Source: Foetidibacter luteolus (GTDB lineage: Bacteria > Bacteroidota > Bacteroidia > Chitinophagales > Chitinophagaceae). Taken from it: a stretch of DNA of 64,000 nt. A program made the position numbers and the translations under genes. The notes below the pieces were generated by a model that had not been told where the DNA came from, did not search any database, and saw only the letters and a list, made by a program, of their open reading frames with translations. Below, piece by piece: positions 25,176 to 33,688 of this stretch. Location: assembly GCF_009650435.1 (NCBI RefSeq), contig NZ_VVIP01000056.1, positions 1-64,000 on the forward strand, read 5' to 3'. Each line of letters opens with the position of its first letter. The first letter of the stretch is position 1.

Positions 25176-27268
25176 GTGACGCACAAATGAGAATCGCAGT
25201 TGTGCTTTCAGCGTATGACAAAATGAGCGCTGTTATTAACGCTTCCGTTAATAAGGCTCAAAGCAAACTAAAATCTTTTTCTAAAAGCGCCGATGCGCTT
25301 GCAGATAAATCTTTCAAGACCGGCCAGCAATTAATTGCTGGCGGTCTTGCTATTGGGGCGCCGATCTACAAAGCGGTTCAAGCTGCTACGGAGTTTGAAA
25401 CAAAGATGATTGACATTCGCAAGCAGATGCAGCAAGACACGCCGGAAACGGTCAAGGCAATGACGCAAGACGTTATGAAGCTTAGTAAGCAATTGCCAGT
25501 TGCCACCGGTGAAATACAGGAAATGATAGCGGCAGGTTTGCGTATGGGTATTGCGCAGGACAAGATAATAGACTACACGAAAGATGTTACAAAAATGTCT
25601 GTTGCCTTTGACATGGGCGCCGGCGAGATTGCGGACAATATGGGCAAAATTGCAAACGTGTTTAAAATTCAGGTTGCAGAAATTGGGGACTTTGCAGACA
25701 CTATTAATTATCTGGATGATAACACAATGGCCAAAGGCTCTGAACTAATAGACGTGCTGCAGCGTATTGGCGGTAGTGCAAAATCGTTAGACAAGAATGC
25801 GGCGGCTGCATTGGCATCTACAATGCTTTCGCTGGGTGAAAGTTCAGAAACGGCCGGCAGCGGCATTTCTGCTATGCTTAATAGGCTTTCAGCCGCTACA
25901 ATGCAAAGCAAAAAGTTTCAGGACGGGTTAGGTATGTTGGGCATTAACTCCGCAAAACTGCAAAAAGACATGTCCAATACCGCTACAGCCCAAGGGGCCA
26001 TAATGGAAGTTTTCTCAAAAATACAAGGACTTAAACCGGAAAAACAAACAGAAGCTTTGGTGCGCCTGTTTGGGCAAGAGCACGGGCCAAAGCTGCAAAA
26101 GCTTGCAAACAATGTTGGCGAATTTAGAAGGCAGTTAGAGTTAGTGAATGGCCAGCAAAAAGGCAGCATGGATAAGGAGTATCAGAAACGCGTTGCTTCA
26201 AGTGCGGCTCAAATGCAGATATTCAAGAACCGCATACAGGAGCTTTCCGTTAAAGTGGGTTCAGCGTTGTTGCCAACACTAAATAAGATTGTTGCTTCGG
26301 CGGGTAAATGGATGGATAAAATTAGTGGCTTTATTGATAAGCACCCTAAGCTAATATCTGGCCTTGCTATTGCCGCTTCCGCTGCTTCTGGCCTTTCTAT
26401 AGCTGGGGGGTATTTGAGTTTTGTCGTTGGTGGCCTGGCAAAAGGTTTCAGCATCGTGAGTAAAGGGGTCGGCATCGTCATTCGCGTTTTTAAATACTTG
26501 AAAGATGCTTTTTTGATTTTGCGCATAATTTTTATGGCATTCCCTATTGTTGGCTGGATAATGGCGATTGCTACAGCGGCATTCTTTATTATAAAGTATT
26601 GGAAAAATATTTCTGCATTTTTTGCAGGGTTATGGGGTCGGGTAAAGAATGTTTTTTCCAGCACCTGGACTTTTTTAAAGCGCCTGTTTTTGAACTATAC
26701 ACCGCATGGCCTTGTAATCAAGCATTGGGACAAAATCACGGCCGCGTTTAGTAATATTTGGGGAAAAGTTAAAGCTGTTTTTTCTGGCTGGGTAAGCTGG
26801 GTTTTTGGTCTTGGAAAAACGTTTATCAATGCCGGCGCCAACATTGTAACAAGCATTTGGGAAGGTATAAAATCAATGGCTCACAAACCTATTGAGGCGG
26901 TTCAAAATATGGTTGGAAAAATACGACGCTTATTACCTTTTAGCCCTGCTAAAGATGGTCCGCTAAAAGACATTCATCGTATTAAGCTGGTTGAAACTAT
27001 AGCGGAAAGCATTAAGCCCGCAAGTATGATTAATGCTATGAAGAAAACCGCTTCTTTGGCGCTTAACTTTCTAACGCAGCCATTCCAGCAAAACACAGTA
27101 AGGCCTGCTGCTGCCGGCAGTGGCGGAATGAATGTGAATATTAATATAAATCTTTCAGGCAGTGCGACGCAAAAGGATGCGGAAATGATTAGGGCTGCTA
27201 TTAAGAAAGAATTTTCAGCGCTATTGGCACAGCATAATAACCAAAAGGCCCGTGTAGGGTTCATGTAA
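25172..27268 (+). CDS. Tail tape measure protein
   Basis: A 698-residue tape measure that sets tail length and leads DNA ejection. Residues 1-390 are helical with the TP901-type core (EFETKMIDIRKQM, QDVMKLSKQLPVATGEIQEMIAAGLRMG); hydrophobic segments lie near 395-480, tryptophan-rich repeats (WKNISAFFAGLWGRVK, WDKITAAFSNIWGKVK) near 480-545, and a C-terminal NVNININLSGSATQKDAEMIRAAI. The start overlaps the chaperone extension. Confidence 0.93.
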   Translation: MSDAQMRIAVVLSAYDKMSAVINASVNKAQSKLKSFSKSADALADKSFKTGQQLIAGGLAIGAPIYKAVQAATEFETKMIDIRKQMQQDTPETVKAMTQDVMKLSKQLPVATGEIQEMIAAGLRMGIAQDKIIDYTKDVTKMSVAFDMGAGEIADNMGKIANVFKIQVAEIGDFADTINYLDDNTMAKGSELIDVLQRIGGSAKSLDKNAAAALASTMLSLGESSETAGSGISAMLNRLSAATMQSKKFQDGLGMLGINSAKLQKDMSNTATAQGAIMEVFSKIQGLKPEKQTEALVRLFGQEHGPKLQKLANNVGEFRRQLELVNGQQKGSMDKEYQKRVASSAAQMQIFKNRIQELSVKVGSALLPTLNKIVASAGKWMDKISGFIDKHPKLISGLAIAASAASGLSIAGGYLSFVVGGLAKGFSIVSKGVGIVIRVFKYLKDAFLILRIIFMAFPIVGWIMAIATAAFFIIKYWKNISAFFAGLWGRVKNVFSSTWTFLKRLFLNYTPHGLVIKHWDKITAAFSNIWGKVKAVFSGWVSWVFGLGKTFINAGANIVTSIWEGIKSMAHKPIEAVQNMVGKIRRLLPFSPAKDGPLKDIHRIKLVETIAESIKPASMINAMKKTASLALNFLTQPFQQNTVRPAAAGSGGMNVNININLSGSATQKDAEMIRAAIKKEFSALLAQHNNQKARVGFM

Positions 27269-27271
27269 AAC

Positions 27272-28117
27272 ATGTACGCACAACTTGGAAATATTAGGTT
27301 TGAAAATTTAAAAGGCTTTACTGAATATTCTAAAGCCGGTTCTTCCACCTACGCAGAGCATCAACTATTAGACGGTAAACCGAGGCTGCAGCTTACTGGC
27401 CACGGCCTGGAAGAAATAACAATAGCAATGCGGCTCCACGCTTCTTTTTGTAATCCCGAAAACGAGTTAGAAGCAATACGCAATTTTCGCTTGAATGGCG
27501 AAATATTGCCATTGCTTTTTGGTAACGGTAGGCTGGTGGGCAACTTTGTTATTGTCAGCATGACGGAAACGACCGAAGACGCAGACGCGCAAGGCAATGT
27601 TTTTTCTTACATCGTTAACTGCTCGCTTCGTGAGTATGTTACGAATGATAAGCTGCAACAAGAACAGGCACAGAGCCGGCGCCGGGCCGCATCCGTTGGG
27701 GATATTAGGCCGGTGAGTGTTATAAAGACTAACCCACCGACCGGCGCGGCTATTGTTTCTTCTTTAGTTTCCAGAACAGAAAACAGCGCCGCCGCCATCA
27801 ATAACACAATGATTGAGCGCGGCGGCATTGAGAACCCGGTGAACCGAAATAAGGTGCTTTCAAATCTTAAGCTAATTGCTGAAAAAGTAAACGACTTAAC
27901 GAACCTCACAGGTGAGGCAACAAGCCCAGCCTTTGGCGATAATAGTTTACAGGTAGCAGCTAACCGGGTTTTAAACGAGGCAAACAAATTCATTGATATT
28001 GCCGCAAACAAGGCCTACCCGCTGGCCGGGCCGGCAAATAAAAATTTGCGTGAAGCTGTAGTAGGTTTGAAGTCAACAGCCAGGAAATACGTTAACAAAA
28101 CAATCTTAAGGCGATGA
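27272..28117 (+). CDS. GpU-like tail protein with C-terminal extension
   Basis: A 281-residue protein. Residues 1-130 match the P2 GpU family: MYAQLGNIRFENL, LTGHGLEEITIAMRLH, FRLNGEILPLLFGNGRLVGNFVI and SMTETTEDADAQGN. P2 GpU is about 160 residues; here a further helical 150-residue domain is added. It overlaps the X gene by ATGA. Its role is probably in tail completion or the hub. Confidence 0.8.
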   Translation: MYAQLGNIRFENLKGFTEYSKAGSSTYAEHQLLDGKPRLQLTGHGLEEITIAMRLHASFCNPENELEAIRNFRLNGEILPLLFGNGRLVGNFVIVSMTETTEDADAQGNVFSYIVNCSLREYVTNDKLQQEQAQSRRRAASVGDIRPVSVIKTNPPTGAAIVSSLVSRTENSAAAINNTMIERGGIENPVNRNKVLSNLKLIAEKVNDLTNLTGEATSPAFGDNSLQVAANRVLNEANKFIDIAANKAYPLAGPANKNLREAVVGLKSTARKYVNKTILRR

Positions 28118-28329
28118 TAAGGCAGATAACTACAAAAGGGGGTGAGCGTTGGGATAACATAGCCTTGAGTGAGTATGGCAACCCGGCCATGATGGGGGAC
28201 ATTATTGCCGCTAACCCTGGCATTGATATTACAGACACTTTGCCCGCCGGCGTTGTGTTAGACATACCTATAATACAGAAAGCAGATGTTGCAACCAGTT
28301 CCGAAAACGTTCCGCCCTGGAAAAGATAA
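28114..28329 (+). CDS. GpX-like tail protein (LysM-like)
   Basis: A 71-residue protein of the P2 GpX type: GERWDNIALSEYGNPAMMGDIIAANPGI, LPAGVVLDIP. The fold resembles LysM. It is needed for tail hub assembly in P2 and occurs between U and D, as here. Confidence 0.88.
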   Translation: MIRQITTKGGERWDNIALSEYGNPAMMGDIIAANPGIDITDTLPAGVVLDIPIIQKADVATSSENVPPWKR

Positions 28330-28331
28330 CT

Positions 28332-29348
28332 ATGCAGGTACCAAAAACGACATACGAAGTACTTTACAATGGAAAAAATATTACTGGCGACATATTGCCG
28401 TATGTTCTTTCTATCAATTATACAGACCGTGCAACCGGCGAAGCTGATGAACTTGAAATAGTTTTAGAAGATAGTGCGAAACTGTGGCAGCTTGACTATT
28501 ACCCAACGCACGGCGATACTGTTAGTGTTCAGTTTTTTGACTTAGGCCGCACGCTTAATTGCGGCGCGTTTACCATTGACGAAGTAACTGCTTCGTTTTC
28601 CCTGGACGGCGATATAGTGACAATAAAGGCCCTTGCTGCAGGCATTCATAAAGACTTGCGCACCGTTAAATTTTATGCTCACGAAAAAAAGACTTTACGT
28701 GAAATAGCCAATACTATTGCTTCCCGGCATGGCCTTACTGTAGAGGGTAATATACCAGATGTTCGTATAGAGCGCAAAACACAGTATCAAAAAACTGATC
28801 TGCATTTTTTGCAAGAATTGGCACATGATTACGGGTATACTTTTTCAGTTCGTGAAAACAAGCTAACGTTTACCAACATGCTTGAACTGGAAAGCAAGGA
28901 AACTTCGCTTATCATAAACCGTAATGAGGTTACGCGTGTTGAGGTAACAGACAAAACCGCACAGACTTACAGGACTGCCGATATAAAGTACCACCACCCC
29001 CGTAAAAAATCAACTATTGTTTTTACAAAGCCGGAAAACGAAACGGCTTTCAAAAGTGCAAAAGCCGACACGCTTGTAATGCGTAAGCGCATAGAGAACA
29101 AGCAACAGGCCGAAATAATGGCTACGGTAGCTTTATACCGCGCAAACAGCCTGAAGCAAGAAGGCACGGTAGAAATGCCGGGTAATGTATTCGTTTTGGC
29201 TGGCAATAGCGTTCAGCTTACCGGGTTCGGGATGGCAAGCGGAAAGTATTACATAACAGAAAGCACACACAGCGTTTCAAGGGACGGGGGTTATGCTTCT
29301 GCCGCACAAATCAAACGTGTTGGCCTCATTTCAAAAAATGACTACTAA
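28332..29348 (+). CDS. Tail hub protein, GpD (late control D) family
   Basis: A 338-residue gp27-like hub. Typical segments: LSINYTDRATGEADELEIVLED, GDTVSVQFFD, CGAFTIDEVTASFSLDGDIVTIKA, LREIANTIASRHGLTVEG, and the Q-(K/T)-D-L-x-FLQELAHDYGY pattern. It connects tube and central spike. Its stop overlaps the spike gene start by one base (TAATG). Confidence 0.92.
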   Translation: MQVPKTTYEVLYNGKNITGDILPYVLSINYTDRATGEADELEIVLEDSAKLWQLDYYPTHGDTVSVQFFDLGRTLNCGAFTIDEVTASFSLDGDIVTIKALAAGIHKDLRTVKFYAHEKKTLREIANTIASRHGLTVEGNIPDVRIERKTQYQKTDLHFLQELAHDYGYTFSVRENKLTFTNMLELESKETSLIINRNEVTRVEVTDKTAQTYRTADIKYHHPRKKSTIVFTKPENETAFKSAKADTLVMRKRIENKQQAEIMATVALYRANSLKQEGTVEMPGNVFVLAGNSVQLTGFGMASGKYYITESTHSVSRDGGYASAAQIKRVGLISKNDY

Positions 29349-30022
29349 TGACCTGTTTAAAATATGGCCTTGTTTCGGAGGTAAAGCCAGGCTTTGCAAA
29401 AGTTTCGTTTATTGAAGACGAATTTGTAACAGACTGGATGCCCGTTATTGTGCGAAAAACAAAAACGGACAAAGAAAGCTGGCAGCTTGAAATTAACGAG
29501 CACGTTGTATGCCTTATGCTGCATGACTGTGACGAAGGTGTAATATTGGGCGCCATCGTAAATGATGAAGACACGCCAGACCCCGGCGAAGGCGCCGGCA
29601 AGTTTCGCAAGCTCTTTTCCGATGGCACTTTTATAAAATATGATAAAGCAGCACACGAACTTACTGTTGATGTTAAGGGGGATTTGAAGGCAGTAACAAC
29701 CGGCAAGGTTGAAATACGGGCGGGTGGAAAAGCTGATGTGCAAGCTGCCGGCGATATTACGGCGCAAACGCCAACAAAAGCCACCATACAAGCCCCTGTA
29801 ATCAATTTGACTGGCAATGTAGTTGTTTCAGGCAGCTTGCAGGCGGCGGCAATATCTGCAATAGCAAGTGGCGGCTTCGATGGCAAAATAACCAGTAATG
29901 CAAACATTGAAACAACCGGGGAAATAAAGGGCGCGGACATTAAGGCAGGTGCCATTAGTTTATTAACTCATAAGCACGGCGGCGTGCAAACCGGCGCGGG
30001 ATTAACGGGCACACCAGTATAA
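29348..30022 (+). CDS. Baseplate central spike, gpV type
   Basis: A 224-residue spike. Residues 1-80 form the OB-like domain (LVSEVKPGFAKVSFIEDEFVTDWMPV, VVCLMLHDCDEGVILGAI); the middle is a repetitive triple-stranded helix (GKVEIRAGGKADVQAAGDITAQ); the tip has HKHGGVQTGAGLTGTPV, with the H-x-H that in P2 gpV-type spikes binds iron. It pierces the host outer membrane. Confidence 0.92.
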   Translation: MTCLKYGLVSEVKPGFAKVSFIEDEFVTDWMPVIVRKTKTDKESWQLEINEHVVCLMLHDCDEGVILGAIVNDEDTPDPGEGAGKFRKLFSDGTFIKYDKAAHELTVDVKGDLKAVTTGKVEIRAGGKADVQAAGDITAQTPTKATIQAPVINLTGNVVVSGSLQAAAISAIASGGFDGKITSNANIETTGEIKGADIKAGAISLLTHKHGGVQTGAGLTGTPV

Positions 30023-30024
30023 AG

Positions 30025-30765
30025 CTAATTGCGTTCCCTAAAATGCAATTCTCTTGGGTATCTAAACAATTTACGAACATCAGTTCCATATCTTGTAAAA
30101 TCCGCTCCTTTTTCAACGTAAATCAATCCTGAATGATTTGGGTGGTTAGCTAAAGATTTCATATAATATCCGCCGCCGTGGTTTCTCTCGTCTGGTGGGT
30201 ACCCTAAAAATCCTGTTACATATACCTCATCAAAAATGAATTCCATTTGCCACAATACCGCATCATCTGCTGAAATAATTTCATAAGCCTGGTCGTCATA
30301 ATTGTATTGGCAGTCCTTGCATGATTCTTTTATTTCCACTACATTATCACGAATTATCGCCAGGGTAATCCCTTTTGAATCTCTTAGTACATAATCAACC
30401 AATAACTTTTGGTTTTCTACCTTTGCCTGAAATGTTGGAGCTTTTGTGTCACCTAAAACAAATTCGACTTTCCCATTTCTATTAGAAGCTTCTGTTACAG
30501 CATCTCCAAATATTCTTACAATTGGGTATTTGCTTACACGATCGCTTTGCAATTCTGCAAATTTTCTTTTTATATTTTCATCTCGGTTTGTATTATATAG
30601 TTTAATTCCAGCAACCCCTGCCCCGGAGATTATCATTATAACTCCAATTATAATTCTTGTTTTTTTGACTTTTTTCGATGGCTTATATTCGGTTTCTTTC
30701 GTAACATAATCCCATAATGATATTACGGCCCCTACAATCAAAAGAATAAGTGAAACGGTATACAT
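30025..30765 (-). CDS. Membrane accessory protein in tail module
   Basis: A 246-residue protein with two N-terminal membrane segments (about residues 3-20 and 38-56) and a 190-residue soluble domain (EIKESCKDCQYNYDDQAYEI, with a C-x2-C). It lies on the minus strand between spike and baseplate genes, next to higBA, and is separated from higA by a hairpin. Lysogenic conversion or phage exclusion are possible roles. No family recognised. Confidence 0.6.
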   Translation of the reverse strand: MYTVSLILLIVGAVISLWDYVTKETEYKPSKKVKKTRIIIGVIMIISGAGVAGIKLYNTNRDENIKRKFAELQSDRVSKYPIVRIFGDAVTEASNRNGKVEFVLGDTKAPTFQAKVENQKLLVDYVLRDSKGITLAIIRDNVVEIKESCKDCQYNYDDQAYEIISADDAVLWQMEFIFDEVYVTGFLGYPPDERNHGGGYYMKSLANHPNHSGLIYVEKGADFTRYGTDVRKLFRYPRELHFRERN

Positions 30766-30786
30766 TTTTAAAAAGTCATTTTAATA

Positions 30787-30803
30787 AAGGAGCGAAGCTC
30801 CTT
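30787..30803 (-). terminator. Hairpin downstream of higA
   Basis: A 7-bp stem AAGGAGC / GCTCCTT with a 3-base loop lies just after the higA stop. Only ATTAAAA follows on the minus strand, so termination may be partial. Confidence 0.5.
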
Positions 30804-30812
30804 ATTTATGGT

Positions 30813-31130
30813 CTACGCTACTTGTAATTTTTCTTTCCTCTTGTTTTTTAGTGTGGTTAAGTCATGAAGGTTCTGCATGTTTAACCAAAATTCGGCCGGT
30901 ATTTTTAAAACCTCTTCCAGCTTAAGTGCTAAGGCGGGGGTTATATTTCTCTTGCCTTTAAATATTTCACTTAGATTGCTTCCGTGTATATCAAGTGCTT
31001 TAGCTGCTTCTGATTTTCCTAATCCCCTTTCTTCAATCTCGTCTTTCAGTACTTCGCCTGGATGGATAGCCAGGGCTGAATAAATAGGCTTTTTGTCGTG
31101 ATCAAGTACGACATTTGCAACTTTGCTCAT
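30813..31130 (-). CDS. higA: Antitoxin HigA, XRE family
   Basis: A 105-residue antitoxin and repressor. The family signature is clear: IHPGEVLKDEIEERGL, the helix-turn-helix KSEAAKALDIHGSNLSEIFKGKRNIT, then LALKLEEVLKIPAEFWLNMQ. It should neutralise HigB and, with it, bind the two palindromes at 31502-31547. It lies 46 bases after higB; toxin-first order is the rule for HigBA. Both genes run against the phage late genes. Confidence 0.92.
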   Translation of the reverse strand: MSKVANVVLDHDKKPIYSALAIHPGEVLKDEIEERGLGKSEAAKALDIHGSNLSEIFKGKRNITPALALKLEEVLKIPAEFWLNMQNLHDLTTLKNKRKEKLQVA

Positions 31131-31176
31131 TTTAAAAAGTTTTAATTAGTTTTAATTAGTTTTATTGCTACCGTGA

Positions 31177-31491
31177 CTAATGGTAGTCTGTTAGTTCGTG
31201 AATTTCTGCTATTTCAATGATTTGTGACCCGTCTATTTGTTTCAAAATTTTAAAAACAATTCTGTATTGATCGTTTACCCGTATGCTATGAAACCCTTTG
31301 TAATCGCCTTTCAGCGCCTCAAAATGTAGGCTTCCAAATAATTTGAGTTGCGCAGAATTTGTAACGCTTCTCAAAATAGAAACCTTCTTTATAAACGCCC
31401 TCACAATTCCTTCGTTATAAACTGGTTTTCTCCGCTCCTTACCATGTGTAAAGATGTATTCCAGTTCGGGGTCTATAAATATAACAACCAT
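31177..31491 (-). CDS. higB: Toxin HigB, RelE/ParE superfamily
   Basis: A 104-residue ribosome-dependent mRNA interferase by family. It shows the HigB layout: helix with KVSILRSVTNSAQLKLFGSL, FEALKGDYKGFHSIRVNDQYRIVFKI and a final EIAEIHELTDYH. ATG 31491 is chosen because an in-frame ATG at 31536 would put the start inside the operators. As an addiction module it would stabilise the prophage or act by abortive infection. Confidence 0.9.
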   Translation of the reverse strand: MVVIFIDPELEYIFTHGKERRKPVYNEGIVRAFIKKVSILRSVTNSAQLKLFGSLHFEALKGDYKGFHSIRVNDQYRIVFKILKQIDGSQIIEIAEIHELTDYH

Positions 31492-31501
31492 AGCAGTAAC
31501 T

Positions 31502-31547
31502 TTTACCAAAAGTAGGTAAATTCTTTTATTTACCAAAATCTGGTAAA
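31502..31547 (-). promoter_or_regulatory. higBA promoter with two operators over both core boxes
   Basis: Two copies of TTTACC-N7-GGTAAA lie at 31502-31520 and 31529-31547, 27 bp apart. On the minus strand TTTG (31537-31534), a 19-base spacer and TACTTTTG (31514-31507) match the Bacteroidota promoter consensus. Each box is centred in one palindrome, so HigA or HigBA bound at both sites would cover the whole promoter. Confidence 0.75.
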
Positions 31548-31553
31548 TAATTT

Positions 31554-31599
31554 TTGTCTCAATCTTGTCTCAATGTGCCTTAGCAATGTTTGCATCTTG
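31554..31599 (+). promoter_or_regulatory. Phage module promoter, TTGTCTCAAT tandem repeat, copy 2
   Basis: TTGTCTCAAT occurs at 31554-31563 and 31565-31574, followed by GTGCC and, 13 bases later, by CATCTTG (31593-31599), a poor -7 match. The baseplate ATG lies 28 nt after GTGCC. The element starts only 6 bp from the higBA operators, so the two opposite promoters share about 100 bp. Confidence 0.65.
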
Positions 31600-31607
31600 C
31601 GCCCTAC

Positions 31608-32576
31608 ATGGCAACCTTAGATAATATAACGTCTCCCGTATGGGGAATAAGTACTAAAGGCTACGGGGTAGTAGTTGAAGGGTTGCCGGCTATACGTCAG
31701 TGTATTGACTTGATTTTGCGAACAACAAAAAGAAGTGACCCGCTAAGGCCGGAGTTTGGTAGCGACATTTATTTACACATCGCTTCGCCGCTTAACATCG
31801 GCATACCGAATATTAAAAAGGCCATTATTGAGGCTTTGGAAATTTGGGAGCCGCGCATAAAAGTTACTTACGTAGATCACTACTTAAAGGACGTTCATAA
31901 CCCGGTCTTCCCAATTACCTATAAACTTGTTGACGAAGATTTAGAGGACAGTATAATTTTCGACTTGCTGGACGGTGTTAAGTCGGATGCCCAGGACGAT
32001 GAAATAATTTTGCAAGCGCCATACCCGCTCAACCCTGATGCATTCCCTTACTTTATAACGTTTGTGAAGAATGGGGCGGACGTTCCGCCCATGCCGTGGC
32101 CTATTGGTTATGCTACGTTGGAAGATTTGTTTTCCTGGGTAACGACAAATTGGGGGTATACTGGCCGCTGGTTTCAGCTTGCTGACAAGTTTGTATTGTA
32201 TATGCGGGCTGAAGGCGTTGAAAGTGCAAGCCTTGCTATTTCAGTTTTGCCTGTTGTGCGTATTTCATGTGAGTTCCCGCCCTTGCCCATTGACTTTCAC
32301 TTTTCAATTTCATTTATAGTTAACGGCGCTGATGCTTTACCGCCTATGCCCGCTTTTGCAGGCATGGGCCAGGTGCTGGATTGGGCGCGAACAAATTGGA
32401 GCGAATACGGCGACTGGTATGTAGAAAGCCGCACCGCATCCGGGGAGTTAATATTTAGCGAATCGTTTACCAACGAATTTGAAGACGTTGGGCCTATGGC
32501 TGTTTACAGTCTTGTTTGTATTTCACGTCTACAAGGGTTTGAAGGCTCGTTAGAAATAATAGCCGAAGCCGATTAG
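31608..32576 (+). CDS. Baseplate wedge protein (gp25/W-like) with duplicated C-terminal domain
   Basis: A 322-residue protein. Residues about 14-120 are the gp25/P2 W-like wedge domain (GLPAIRQCIDLILRTTKRSDPLRPEFGSD, then NIKKAIIEALEIWEPRI). The C-terminal 180 residues hold two tandem copies of a unit of about 75 residues: FITFVKNGADVPPMP ... TNWGYTGRWF and FSISFIVNGADALPPMP ... TNWSEYGDWY. Normal W proteins are about 110-130 residues, so this is a fusion. ATG 31608 is used; the upstream TTG at 31590 lies in the promoter. Confidence 0.85.
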   Translation: MATLDNITSPVWGISTKGYGVVVEGLPAIRQCIDLILRTTKRSDPLRPEFGSDIYLHIASPLNIGIPNIKKAIIEALEIWEPRIKVTYVDHYLKDVHNPVFPITYKLVDEDLEDSIIFDLLDGVKSDAQDDEIILQAPYPLNPDAFPYFITFVKNGADVPPMPWPIGYATLEDLFSWVTTNWGYTGRWFQLADKFVLYMRAEGVESASLAISVLPVVRISCEFPPLPIDFHFSISFIVNGADALPPMPAFAGMGQVLDWARTNWSEYGDWYVESRTASGELIFSESFTNEFEDVGPMAVYSLVCISRLQGFEGSLEIIAEAD

Positions 32577-32581
32577 TTAAC

Positions 32582-33688
32582 ATGGCTGATCTTTTGAAAT
32601 TCATTCACGAAGACGCGGACACGATAATAGCGGAGTTGAAGGCCGATTTAGAAACCCGGCTTAATAGGCAGCTTGCGCCGGCAGATGTTGAAATGCTATT
32701 GGTGCAGGCATTGGCATACCGGGAAATGTTATTGCGCGCAAACATCAATGATGCGGCCCGGCAAAACCTTGTTGCCTTTTCTCGCGGCGCCGCGCTGGAA
32801 TATATTGGCGAGTTAGTGGGTGTATATCGCCTGCCGGCTGCGTCTGCTGCCTGTACCATTCAATTTACTTTAGTTAACGGCCATACTGGCGTACAGATAT
32901 CGGAAGGATTAAGAGTGCAAAGCACAGACGGCAAAGCCATATTTAGAACTATTGAAGCGGTTGTAGTAAATCCAGGCACGTTAACCGTTAACGTAAATGC
33001 GAAATGCTCAACGGCTGGTAAGATCGGCAACGGTTATACTTCTAATAAAATAAATATAATTCTTGACCCGCAGCCCTATTTAACGGCAGCACAAAATACA
33101 GACACTTCAAGCGGTGGCGCTGATGAAGAATTAGACGAAGATTTGCGCGAACGTATAAAGCTTGCGCCGGCTTCATTCAGCGTTGCCGGTCCTGTTGATG
33201 CTTATATCTTTTTTGCGAAAAGTGCTTCATCCGCTATCGTGGATGTTGCTGTAACAAGTCCCGTGCCGGGCCAGGTGAACATTTACCCATTGCTTGAAAA
33301 CGGGGCATTGCCTACACAAGCCATTTTAGACGCTGTGTTAGCCATCTGTAACGGTGACAAATGCAGGCCGCTTACAGATACGGTTATCGTGGATTCCCCC
33401 ACTATACAGAACTATGCTATTAACGTTCAATTGACCCTGCTTACAAAGGCTGTTAATACAAATGCAGATACTACGGTATTGCAGGCGCTTACAGCCTGGA
33501 AAGATAGCCGTAAAAATCGTTTAGGCCTTGACGTGGTACGCAACAAAATTGCCAGCATGGCAATGCTGGACGGCGTAGTATATAACGTGAATGTTGTTAG
33601 CCCTGCAGCCGACATAGTAGCAACTCCGGAAGTTTACACTAACTGCACCGGCATTACTGTAACAATAATCGGTACCGCTGATGAATAA
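32582..33688 (+). CDS. Baseplate protein J
   Basis: A 368-residue J/gp47-like protein that builds the wedge. Features: helical N-terminus (VEMLLVQALAYREMLLRANINDAARQN), LEYIGELVGVYRLPAASA, GGADEELDEDLRERIKLAPASFSVAGPVDAY, SPVPGQVNIYPLLENG. It overlaps the next gene by 8 bases. Confidence 0.93.
   Translation: MADLLKFIHEDADTIIAELKADLETRLNRQLAPADVEMLLVQALAYREMLLRANINDAARQNLVAFSRGAALEYIGELVGVYRLPAASAACTIQFTLVNGHTGVQISEGLRVQSTDGKAIFRTIEAVVVNPGTLTVNVNAKCSTAGKIGNGYTSNKINIILDPQPYLTAAQNTDTSSGGADEELDEDLRERIKLAPASFSVAGPVDAYIFFAKSASSAIVDVAVTSPVPGQVNIYPLLENGALPTQAILDAVLAICNGDKCRPLTDTVIVDSPTIQNYAINVQLTLLTKAVNTNADTTVLQALTAWKDSRKNRLGLDVVRNKIASMAMLDGVVYNVNVVSPAADIVATPEVYTNCTGITVTIIGTADE

Noticed and set aside
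31590..31607. Longer baseplate W start at a TTG codon
   Set aside because: It would lie inside the -7-like box of the promoter, and the ATG at 31608 is at the constant spacing seen in the other elements.
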